A stretch of DNA of 64,000 bases from Isotricha intestinalis. Taxonomy: Eukaryota > Ciliophora > Litostomatea > Vestibuliferida > Isotrichidae. The DNA lies in NCBI GenBank assembly GCA_023807065.1, contig JAJJLU010000346.1, positions 1 through 64,000 of the forward strand. Direction: 5' to 3'. Shown piece by piece: positions 1 through 7,936 of the stretch (within the stretch, counting starts at the first letter, position 1; the number at the start of each line of letters is the position of its first letter). Both the position numbers and the translations under genes were made by a program. The notes under the pieces are model-generated. The model made no database searches. It was not told where the DNA came from and worked only from the letters and a program-made list of their open reading frames with translations.

Positions 1-28
1 AATCCCCAATCCCCAATCCCCAATCCCC
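1..28. repeat. Telomere repeat tract (CCCCAAT unit, 4 copies)
   Basis: Four perfect tandem copies of AATCCCC open the window, after which the sequence becomes ordinary A+T-rich DNA. The C-rich strand reads inward from the end, as expected for the left end of a linear chromosome. The G-strand unit would be ATTGGGG. The heptamer resembles the C4A2/C4A4 telomeres of other ciliates but has an added T. The tract is short because the contig stops here, so the true telomere length is unknown. Confidence 0.85.
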
Positions 29-757
29 ATGTTATTATATTCACATTTAAATAAAAAAATCATTTTAAAAAATTATAAAAAATAATTTTTTATTATTCCT
101 TATTTGAACGATAATTTTTGAAATACATTATTTCATTAATAAAAGGTTTACTATAATCATTTTATATACATTACTTTCTAATCTAAATAATCCATTTTAA
201 ATTCAATTTGAATTGAATAATCATTTAAATATAATAATAACAGCTTAAAGTTCAATGATAGGAATTTACAGGAATTTAATTGATATAAGTTTATTTGAAA
301 ATAAATAATAAAGAAGAAAATACTTTATTTATATAAATAATTATCATAGATTAAATATGTATAAAAAGTAAATATTTTAGAAAGGAAATTAATACTAACT
401 GAAAGAGTTATAATATCTATAATTCTCCAATTAAATATATTAATATGAAGAAAAAAATATTTGATTCAAATGATAATTAAAAGATTAAAAGTAAAATCAA
501 ATTAATATTTCTCTTTTCTCTTTCTTTATTGAATTAACTTTTAATAATTAATTTTATAAATATTCAAAAAGAATAAATAATAATTTTTATTACAATGAAA
601 ATATTATTTTAAAATCTTTTTATCTATAATAAGAAAAAAAATTATAAAAAATAACCATCTGCAAATAAATATGTTTTATTTATTAAAGTAAATTGAGTAA
701 ATATAAAGAAATTTTATTTCCAAAAAAATTGTTTAATTTCCTTATATTTAATTTTAT
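29..757. other. Subtelomeric spacer without a recognisable gene
   Basis: About 730 bases of A+T-rich DNA lie between the telomere tract and the stop codon of the first gene. All frames are broken by frequent stops, and I see no tRNA-like box, no tandem array and no further telomere copies. It probably holds only the 3' flank of the gene at 758-1810 and a short subtelomere, as is normal for compact ciliate macronuclear chromosomes. Confidence 0.6.
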
Positions 758-1810
758 TTAATTTGTATTTATTTTTGGCAATTCATTATTACTTTGAGTC
801 TTTTCTTGAAATATTTTTCTAATTTGTGAAGTATAAGAATTTATAAAATTCAGTGATTCTTTTTCTAATAATTTCTTCTTGAACTTTTTTAAATTAAATA
901 TTTTATTTTTGTCTTTTTCTTTATTAATTTTATCACAAGAAAAAGAATTGAAATAATGTTTATTACTTTTAGAAGTAGAATAATTATTATTATTTACTTT
1001 AATAACTCTTTTTCTTTTAATTCCAAAAACAGTATTTATATTTTTTAAACTTTCTTTTAATTTAATTTGTTCTAAATTATTTCTTGAAATAAATTTATTA
1101 GAGTTATTAATATCTCTTTCAGAAGTAGAAATAATATTATTAATGACATTAATATGATTTTCAGTTAAAAATTTTTTTCTTTGAAATAATTTTTTTTGAT
1201 TTTGAATTTTTTCTTTTAAACTTTTATTATGCTTATTACTATTTAATTTCCTATAAGAAAAATGATTAAAATTTTCACTATTATTTCTATTTATTAAATC
1301 ATTTTTTTTATTTCTTACTAATCTTTTAATTCTATCATCTTCATTTTCTACTTTTTTTATTTTTTCTTCAAAGATTAAAGTTTGAAATAATTGAGATTTT
1401 TCATTAAAAAAACCTATTAATTCTCTTAAACTTTCATCTTTAATATAAAATTCAATATCTCTTGAAATTATTTTTATTTCATTAAGTGATAATTCATTTA
1501 ATAATAATTTAATCGCATAATTTTTTTCCTTTGAAAAATCAACATGAAGTTCATTATCAAATTCTTTTATTTTTCTTCTTTTATATTCTTCTTCATCTTT
1601 GTGATTTGAGTATAAAAAATGTAATGAATTATTTATCATTTTTGTTTGATAATTTTTCCCTTCATAAAAATTATCTATTTTTGATGTTAAGTTTTGTAAA
1701 TGAGTTTGCAAATTTTTACACGGTTGTAAATTTGTTCTTCGTAAAATATTTTCAAGTTTATTTCTTAGTTGATATTTTTTTAATTTATTTATATTTTTGT
1801 TTACATCCAT
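758..1810 (-). CDS. Unknown basic, Lys/Asn-rich protein (350 aa)
   Basis: An intact frame starts at an ATG and ends at TAA. The product is strongly basic, with no signal peptide or membrane segment. The N-terminal half (residues 1-180) is the more complex part. It contains helical, leucine-bearing stretches such as LLLNELSLNEIKIISRDIEF and an acidic patch near residue 75. The C-terminal half is a Lys/Asn/Ser-rich tail that is probably disordered. No enzyme or binding motif is recognisable. This is the gene nearest the telomere and points towards it. Its codon usage matches the rest of the window, so it looks like a resident ciliate gene of unknown function. Confidence 0.7.
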   Translation of the reverse strand: MDVNKNINKLKKYQLRNKLENILRRTNLQPCKNLQTHLQNLTSKIDNFYEGKNYQTKMINNSLHFLYSNHKDEEEYKRRKIKEFDNELHVDFSKEKNYAIKLLLNELSLNEIKIISRDIEFYIKDESLRELIGFFNEKSQLFQTLIFEEKIKKVENEDDRIKRLVRNKKNDLINRNNSENFNHFSYRKLNSNKHNKSLKEKIQNQKKLFQRKKFLTENHINVINNIISTSERDINNSNKFISRNNLEQIKLKESLKNINTVFGIKRKRVIKVNNNNYSTSKSNKHYFNSFSCDKINKEKDKNKIFNLKKFKKKLLEKESLNFINSYTSQIRKIFQEKTQSNNELPKINTN

Positions 1811-2640
1811 TTTTTTAGAAATTACTAAAGAAAAATAATATTAATAATAAATAAAAAATATTATTGAAATAAAGTATATATTGAAATTTCACAATTAATA
1901 TCAATACTATTATATTCATCAAGAGCTTTTATATTTTTAAAATAAAAAACTGTTTAATTTTATTTAATTTTTAATATTTTTAATATTATTTTTCATTCAT
2001 TAAGAAGATAATAAAATTTTTAAATGAAATTTGAAATTCAATTGAATGTAATAATGATTATTCTATTAAATCTCAATCTTTAGGAAAAATGAATATGTTA
2101 AGAATAAAAGCAAAAAAATAACTTTTAATGAAAAATTTGGAAATGAAGAAAATGAAAATTTAATTTTGTCAAAATTTCAATTGAATAAATTTTTTCTTTT
2201 ATGAAATTAAGAATACATTAACATTAATATAAATTTACATTTTTATTTTTTACCCAAATTCTCATTGTTAGATCTTTTGAACTATTATAATAATATTATT
2301 TTACCTAATGTTACTATTAAGAATACTCTCAAGGAAGGACAAGTTATTTTGTGTTAAGGTTATTTTTGGTTTTTTTATATTTGGGTTTTATTAAAAATTA
2401 ATATTTAAACTTTATTTGAGTGGATGTTTTATTTTTTATTTTTGTTTTTTTATTTTTTTTGTATTCATAAATCCTTTAATAAATCCCTATTTATAATAAA
2501 AAAGATTTCCTTTTTTTTTCTTATAATTATTATTTATGAATCATTAAAAATGAAATATTTAATATATTTTTATTTTTTTTATTTTTTATATAATTAAACT
2601 ATTATATATTATTAATAATTAATTTTAAATTAAAAATCAG

Positions 2641-2688
2641 CAAAGTAATACCTCAACAAAGTAATACCTTAGTTAGTTAGTTAGTTTA
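2641..2688. repeat. Short tandem duplications in the subtelomere
   Basis: CAAAGTAATACCT occurs at 2641-2653 and again at 2656-2668, a 15-bp period. It is followed directly by about four copies of TTAG up to roughly 2688. The patch lies in a gene-free stretch. It looks like simple replication-slippage sequence and shows no coding or structural signal. Confidence 0.5.
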
Positions 2689-2866
2689 ATTCCTGCAATT
2701 TGGTTCATATTTTATATTAATTAAATAAAAAAAAGGAATAAAAAGAACCCAAACAACTTACTCATATTTATATTCCCCAAATATTATAAGTATCATCTTA
2801 TTCATCTTTCTTATTATTATATTCTCCAAATTTAATATTTAATTCTCGAATCAATTTTTTATTTCT

Positions 2867-3064
2867 CTAATTCTTTATTATCTTTTTTCTTTTCTTCTTT
2901 ATTTCCTGAATAATTCTTAGAATAAAATATTCAATACCTTCTAATAAATTTAAATTTATTATTTTCCTATCTAATCCTTCTAATTCCTTCTTTAATTTAT
3001 CTCTTAATTCTTTCATTATCTCACATTCATTTATAATATATTTAATGTTATTATCTTCTTTCAT
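2867..3064 (-). CDS. Doubtful small reading frame or gene remnant (65 aa)
   Basis: A 65-codon frame runs from ATG to TAG. The product has an alternating charged/hydrophobic pattern (for example ELRDKLKKELEGLDRKI) expected of a helix or coiled coil and unlike most random A+T-rich translations. After the TAG the same frame continues for 22 sense codons before a TAA. This suggests either a gene fragment with nonsense mutations or a chance frame. There is no homology I recognise and no upstream exon I can identify. It lies alone in a gene-poor subtelomere, so a decayed gene is as likely as a functional one. Confidence 0.22.
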   Translation of the reverse strand: MKEDNNIKYIINECEIMKELRDKLKKELEGLDRKIINLNLLEGIEYFILRIIQEIKKKRKKIIKN

Positions 3065-3484
3065 CAGTCTTTTAAAATTTTTGAAATTTCAAACTTCAAA
3101 ATTGTAGAATTAAAATCACCCTCTTTGTTCACAATTATCTAAATCTTTTGAGTACTCTAATTTAAATAAATATATTCATTTTAATCTATATTAAACATTA
3201 AAAATATATTTTTTAATGTATTTTAAAAAAAATATAATTATAGTCTTAATAAAATCACCCCCAAAAAAAATTGGCTTGTTCTTTAAGGGAGGGTGGTTCT
3301 AATCAGATTTTACGGTATATAGAATACTTACAGATTACCAAATAATAATATTGAATCTTGAGAATTTTTATTATTTAAATTTCTTGTTTGTTTTTGTTCT
3401 TAGTTTTATTTATTTTTTTCATTTAAGGAAATAAAATTTTAAATTTAAATAAATAAATTTATTATTTAATATTTATAAACTTAT

Positions 3485-4573
3485 TTAAATAACATTTACA
3501 TATTTTATTTCTCCTTCTTTTTTGAAAAATTTATCTCCAAGATAAATAGAGACTTTATTTATAAAAGTTAAAACAAAAGGTTCCACAAATTTTTTTTGCA
3601 AAATATCAATTACAACACAGACAAAAAATATAGAAAAAATAATAATGAAAGCATAAAATAAAAAAAATTTAGATTGATAAATGTAATTCCAATTGATAGA
3701 TTTCCAAAAAATATCTCTAAAACTTCTAGAATCATGAATAAGATAAACAGAGAAAGTAGATTGAGAAATAATATTAATAAAATTATAAGAACCAAGATTT
3801 AAACCTTCAAAAAATCTAAAAGTACCAAAAGATGATATAACATATCCTATTGAATAACTAATTAAAAAATAATAGGATGCAATATAAAACCCTAATAAAG
3901 CAATAAAAAAATGAATAAAGATAAATAATAAATTATCTTGTTTCTTAAGATGTAATTTAATAAATCCTCCTAAACAATAGAAAAATAAACCATTTTCAAG
4001 ATTTATAAATACAGAATAATAATAATAATAATAAGGAATAGAATACCATAAAACCCAAAATAATACTAAAAACAGGAAATAACCAATTTTTTTTAATTTT
4101 CTTAAAAAAACATTGATAATTGGAGTAAAAGAAATAATAAGAACATAAATAGAAACAAACCAATATGAAGATCCACCTGTAATAGGATTTAAAATTTGAG
4201 AAATATTACTATCAATAAAACTTTGAGTATCATCATATCTTAATTTAAATCCATAATGAACAAATAATATTCCAATAATTCCAGTTAATACACCATAAAA
4301 AATAGTTTCATAAATAACAATAGTTAAATTAACATTTGATTTATTTATATAAAAATATCCTGAAATCATAAAAAATATTGCTACTCCTATTTTTCCTGCT
4401 GGACGAAAAAAAAGATTAAAATTTACTTTTTTTTTATATTTGTTTATATCCAATGAATTTTTTATATAAGTAGAAATTCCATGTACTGAAAAATGATGAC
4501 CTATTATTAGAATCATTGAAAAAATACGAAGTAATTCTATGTTAGATTGTCTTTTTTTTTTTGGAGCATTCAT
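3485..4573 (-). CDS. Acyltransferase-3 family membrane protein, bacterial type
   Basis: This 362-aa protein, starting at the ATG at 4573, has the hallmarks of the acyltransferase-3 (OafA/WecH-like) family. These enzymes move acetyl or other acyl groups onto sugars or lipids across a membrane. The N-terminus carries SNIELLRIFSM followed by GHHFSVHG, which holds the family's conserved histidine. Near residues 65-80 there is GKIGVAIFFMISGYF, and late in the protein STFSVYLIHDS. Some ten hydrophobic helices span the rest. These exact motif forms are typical of Firmicutes cell-wall or exopolysaccharide acyltransferases, so I infer horizontal transfer from a gut or rumen bacterium. The gene is intronless, A+T-ameliorated and 3.5 kb from the telomere. 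The acceptor substrate cannot be told from sequence. A codon upstream of 4573 (TTG) is unlikely to be the start. Confidence 0.85.
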   Translation of the reverse strand: MNAPKKKRQSNIELLRIFSMILIIGHHFSVHGISTYIKNSLDINKYKKKVNFNLFFRPAGKIGVAIFFMISGYFYINKSNVNLTIVIYETIFYGVLTGIIGILFVHYGFKLRYDDTQSFIDSNISQILNPITGGSSYWFVSIYVLIISFTPIINVFLRKLKKIGYFLFLVLFWVLWYSIPYYYYYYSVFINLENGLFFYCLGGFIKLHLKKQDNLLFIFIHFFIALLGFYIASYYFLISYSIGYVISSFGTFRFFEGLNLGSYNFINIISQSTFSVYLIHDSRSFRDIFWKSINWNYIYQSKFFLFYAFIIIFSIFFVCVVIDILQKKFVEPFVLTFINKVSIYLGDKFFKKEGEIKYVNVI

Positions 4574-4834
4574 TTTTTTCAAGTCTATTTTTTTTATTAA
4601 ATTTTAAGAAATTTTTTCTGATTGTTTTAATGTTATATTTTTTTTAAAATATTTATTGATTATTAAAATTAAAATCATATATTAATTAAAAACTTAAATA
4701 TTAATTAAGAAAAGAGTAATATTAAATATAAAAAAAGTGAAAATATAATAAAATATTTATTAAAAATTAAATATTAAAAAATAAGTGTTCAAGAATTTCA
4801 ACTTGGATTAAATTCAATATCATCATTAGGATCA

Positions 4835-6598
4835 ATGACAAAAGAAAATGATATAAATCCAAACATGTTAACATGTGCCTTATGCTTTTGTGTATGTCAT
4901 TGTCCCAAACAATGTATGAATAAGAAATGTGGGAAAATATATTGTGGAGAATGTTATGATAAAAATTATAAGAAGAATAATAATAATAAAAATTTTAAAT
5001 GTCCTTTTTGTACAATGACTTTAGGTTATAGAGAAGCAGATGAAGAAATTCAAAATGAAATTAATAATTTAAAATTTTATTGTAATAAATCTGTTTTATG
5101 TAATAAACAATATTCTCTTCAAACTATTGTTAAAGATCATACTCATAAAACTAATGTTATACATAATTGTAAAGAATGCAATAAGGTAATTTCTGATAAA
5201 AATCCTAATTTTTTAAAATGTAATACATGTTATAATTATTTTTGCTATCAAAATGTTCAAAATGCTAATTTTGGAGAAAGTGATATTAAAGTTGATAAAC
5301 AATGTATCAAAAGATGTTATAGTTGTCATACTGGTTTTTGCAAAATATGTAATATTAATTTAAAAACTATTAAAGGAGATGTTAATTATATTTGTGAATT
5401 ATGTAATGAAGACAAAAAATGTCATATTTGCAAGAAAAATAATCCTATATTTACTTGTTCTTTTTGTAAAGAAAATTTATGTGAAAATTGCAAAAAACAA
5501 TGCAAATGTGATTTAATTGTTTGTAAAAATGATTGTTTAAGTGCAAAAGCTTCAAAATGTAACAATTGTAAGAAATATTTAAATGATATTAAAACTGATA
5601 AAAATGATATACATAAAGAATTATTTAAATGTAATAAATGTTATCCAAAATGTGAATTATGTAAAAATCATATATCAGATATTAACTGTTTAAATTGTAA
5701 AAAAAAAATATGTGTGAGAAGTTGTTCAGTAAGATGTAAAATATGTAAGAAATTATTTTGCAATGAATGTGGATTAATATGTTCAATATGTAAGAATATA
5801 ATATGTGAAAACTGTGGAAATTATTGTTCTTCATGTGGAAAGGAAATATCACTAATATCATGTAAAAAATGTAATAGTAATACAATAAGAAAATGTAAAT
5901 ATTCAAAAGGATGTAATGAGAAATTATGTATTAATTGTTGGCAAGTTTGTAATACTTGTAATAAAGTTTTTTGTGAAAAGCATGTTTCTGAATGTATGAA
6001 ATGTGAAGAGAATTTCTGTGAAGATCATTACTTTTTTTGTAAAGCATGTTCAACTGATAAAGATGATGAAAAATATAAAAAATTATGCTTAAAAAATTGT
6101 ACTTTTAAATGTGTTAGTTGTAATAATAAAGTTAATGTTTTATGTTCTAAAAAAAATCATCCTAATAATTTCGTTGAAAGCGATATTTGTGGTCATTATG
6201 TTTGTGAATCTTGTTTGAAAAAATGTGAAAAATGTAAAAAAACTGTTATAACTTGTCCTAAATGCATAAAAAATTTCTTTTATGTTAAATGTAATTATTG
6301 CGAAAAATATTTATGTTCTGAATGCTGTGGTAAATGCTTGAAATGTGAAGATGATTATTGTAATTTAGGTCACAAATGTATTTCTTGCAAAAAAGAAAAT
6401 TTTGATTGTACTAAATGGTGCTTAGATAAAATTAAAATCAAATGTCCTAAATGTACTGATAAAAAGAAGAAATTGAAAATTTGTCCTGAATGTAAAAAAC
6501 TTTTTATTTGCTCATCAAAATGCTTCTTAGATTTAAAAAAGAAAAAAGGAAATAAACATTTATGTCAAATGTTTTTTTGTGAAGAACATGAAAAATAA
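4835..6598 (+). CDS. Extremely cysteine-rich multi-zinc-finger protein (587 aa)
   Basis: By my count about 101 of 587 residues are cysteine, nearly all in CxxC pairs spaced along the whole length. This implies a chain of small zinc-binding knuckles rather than one RING. The N-terminus (residues 14-60) looks RING-like: CALC, then an HC and CMNKKC block, CGEC and finally CPFC. Later units repeat patterns such as CKICKKLFCNECG and CEKCKKTVITCPKC, resembling RBR/IBR or B-box half-sites. There is no signal peptide or membrane segment, so the protein is probably cytosolic or nuclear. A role as a ubiquitin ligase or zinc-rich scaffold is possible but not shown. Upstream in-frame codons stay open from 4778 without an ATG, so an extra 5' exon is possible. 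Confidence 0.75.
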   Translation: MTKENDINPNMLTCALCFCVCHCPKQCMNKKCGKIYCGECYDKNYKKNNNNKNFKCPFCTMTLGYREADEEIQNEINNLKFYCNKSVLCNKQYSLQTIVKDHTHKTNVIHNCKECNKVISDKNPNFLKCNTCYNYFCYQNVQNANFGESDIKVDKQCIKRCYSCHTGFCKICNINLKTIKGDVNYICELCNEDKKCHICKKNNPIFTCSFCKENLCENCKKQCKCDLIVCKNDCLSAKASKCNNCKKYLNDIKTDKNDIHKELFKCNKCYPKCELCKNHISDINCLNCKKKICVRSCSVRCKICKKLFCNECGLICSICKNIICENCGNYCSSCGKEISLISCKKCNSNTIRKCKYSKGCNEKLCINCWQVCNTCNKVFCEKHVSECMKCEENFCEDHYFFCKACSTDKDDEKYKKLCLKNCTFKCVSCNNKVNVLCSKKNHPNNFVESDICGHYVCESCLKKCEKCKKTVITCPKCIKNFFYVKCNYCEKYLCSECCGKCLKCEDDYCNLGHKCISCKKENFDCTKWCLDKIKIKCPKCTDKKKKLKICPECKKLFICSSKCFLDLKKKKGNKHLCQMFFCEEHEK

Positions 6599-6688
6599 AA
6601 TTTATAAAATTAAAAAATATTTACAATAATTGTAGGTAAAAAAGATAATTAAAAAAAAATTTTTTAATAAAAATATTATATTTTTTTT

Positions 6689-7789
6689 TTAGATATTATC
6701 AATATCAATTTCTTCTTCTTTTTTTTCTTCTTCTTTTTTTTCTTCTTCTTTTTTAACTTCTTCTTCTCCTTCATAAGGTCCATTATTAATCCAATTAGAA
6801 AAATCTTCACAAGCTTTTAGAAATTTTTTTTCAGTTTCATTATTATAAAGTAAGCTTTTATATTTAATTTGTTCTTTATTATCTAAAATAGATTTCCAAT
6901 AATCTTCAGATAAAATATCTTTATCATATAAATAATAAAGAACACTAGATAAATATTGTGCATTTTTTTCATTTTTTCTCATAAAAATAAAATCTCCCAT
7001 TCCAACTAAGAAAAAAAACAAAGCTTCATTATTTTTATTTTCACTTTCTTTTTCAATAAAATATTTAATAATAGGAATTTTAATTTCAAAAGCTTTAGTA
7101 TATAAATTTTGATCTAAAATTCCATTAGCAAGAACATAGAATTTAATATCAATAGGGAAATTATATTGATTTAATAAATTTTTTATTTTATTACAATTAT
7201 CCATGTAATCAGAACTTAAATCAATTAAAGTAGGAATTTTTTCAGAACATTCTTTAATAGCTTTCTTAGTATTTTTATCAAAACTTTTTTTAACTTCTTT
7301 CTCACCAGCATTTCCATTTGGAAGAGTATCTTTCTCATAAGGAGGAGGAGATCTTTGAATATAAGAAGCAAAATCATGTGTTGAATCTAATTTACTTACA
7401 GCACCACATGAACGGCATTTACATTTTATTTCTTTTTTTTCTTTTTTTACTTGTATTTTACCATGAATTTCTGGTAATTTACATTTAGGACATAATACAT
7501 ATTTTTTTATAAATTTATCTAATATTTCTTGCATTTTATCTATAGTGTGATTACCATTTATTAAATAGGAATTTGTCTTTATTTCTGTGTTTGAACCTAA
7601 TTCTCTTCCTATAAATTTTAAAGGGTATTCTATTGGTACTTTTAATGCATTTGATACTTCTGCAAGATTTAACCATTTTGTTTTTATACCATTTCCACTC
7701 CCTTGAATTACTGTTTGAATTCGAGGCATTTTATAACGGTAATGTGGGTCACTTACTGTACTTGGAATGTTTAATTGGTCTGATTCCAT
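6689..7789 (-). CDS. EIF5: Translation initiation factor eIF5
   Basis: eIF5 is the GTPase-activating protein for eIF2 in the 43S pre-initiation complex. The N-terminal domain is clear: VSDPHYRYKMPR, with the arginine of YRYK aligning with the catalytic Arg15 of animal eIF5; then GNGIKTKWLNL; then a zinc ribbon formed by CPKC and CKCRSC around residues 100-130. The C-terminal W2 (HEAT-type) domain at about residues 230-340 ends in a typical FLKACEDFSNWI-like helix and an acidic tail rich in Glu, which in other eukaryotes contacts eIF2-beta and eIF1. At 366 aa it is slightly shorter than the human protein. It is intact, with an ATG start, and lies convergent with the cysteine-rich gene, whose stop codon is about 90 bp from its own. 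Confidence 0.95.
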   Translation of the reverse strand: MESDQLNIPSTVSDPHYRYKMPRIQTVIQGSGNGIKTKWLNLAEVSNALKVPIEYPLKFIGRELGSNTEIKTNSYLINGNHTIDKMQEILDKFIKKYVLCPKCKLPEIHGKIQVKKEKKEIKCKCRSCGAVSKLDSTHDFASYIQRSPPPYEKDTLPNGNAGEKEVKKSFDKNTKKAIKECSEKIPTLIDLSSDYMDNCNKIKNLLNQYNFPIDIKFYVLANGILDQNLYTKAFEIKIPIIKYFIEKESENKNNEALFFFLVGMGDFIFMRKNEKNAQYLSSVLYYLYDKDILSEDYWKSILDNKEQIKYKSLLYNNETEKKFLKACEDFSNWINNGPYEGEEEVKKEEEKKEEEKKEEEIDIDNI

Positions 7790-7936
7790 CTTTTATTTTT
7801 TAATGTATTTATTTTTTAGATATTTAATTTTGTTTTTTTTTTTTTTATTATATATTATTATTTTTTTATTTTATCATTTTTGGTTTAATTTATAATTTAT
7901 TTTATTAGGGAATTTATTATTTTTTTTTTAATTGTT

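Larger units (their letters stand above)
1811..3484. other. Long subtelomeric gene-poor stretch
   Basis: Apart from the doubtful small reading frame at 2867-3064, no gene can be supported in these 1.67 kb. Around 2082-2345 the plus strand can be read as roughly 85 codons interrupted by two stops, which may be a decayed coding remnant or chance. A patch at 3112-3300 is unusually G+C-rich for this chromosome: AAAATCACCC occurs twice (3112-3121 and 3251-3260), and CACCC at 3256-3260 can pair with GGGTG at 3291-3295. Its meaning is unknown. Confidence 0.5.

Noticed and set aside
3250..3330. Possible tRNA or snRNA in the G+C-rich patch
   Set aside because: No A/B boxes, no cloverleaf, no U6-like ACAGAGA; only a 5-bp pairing can be drawn.
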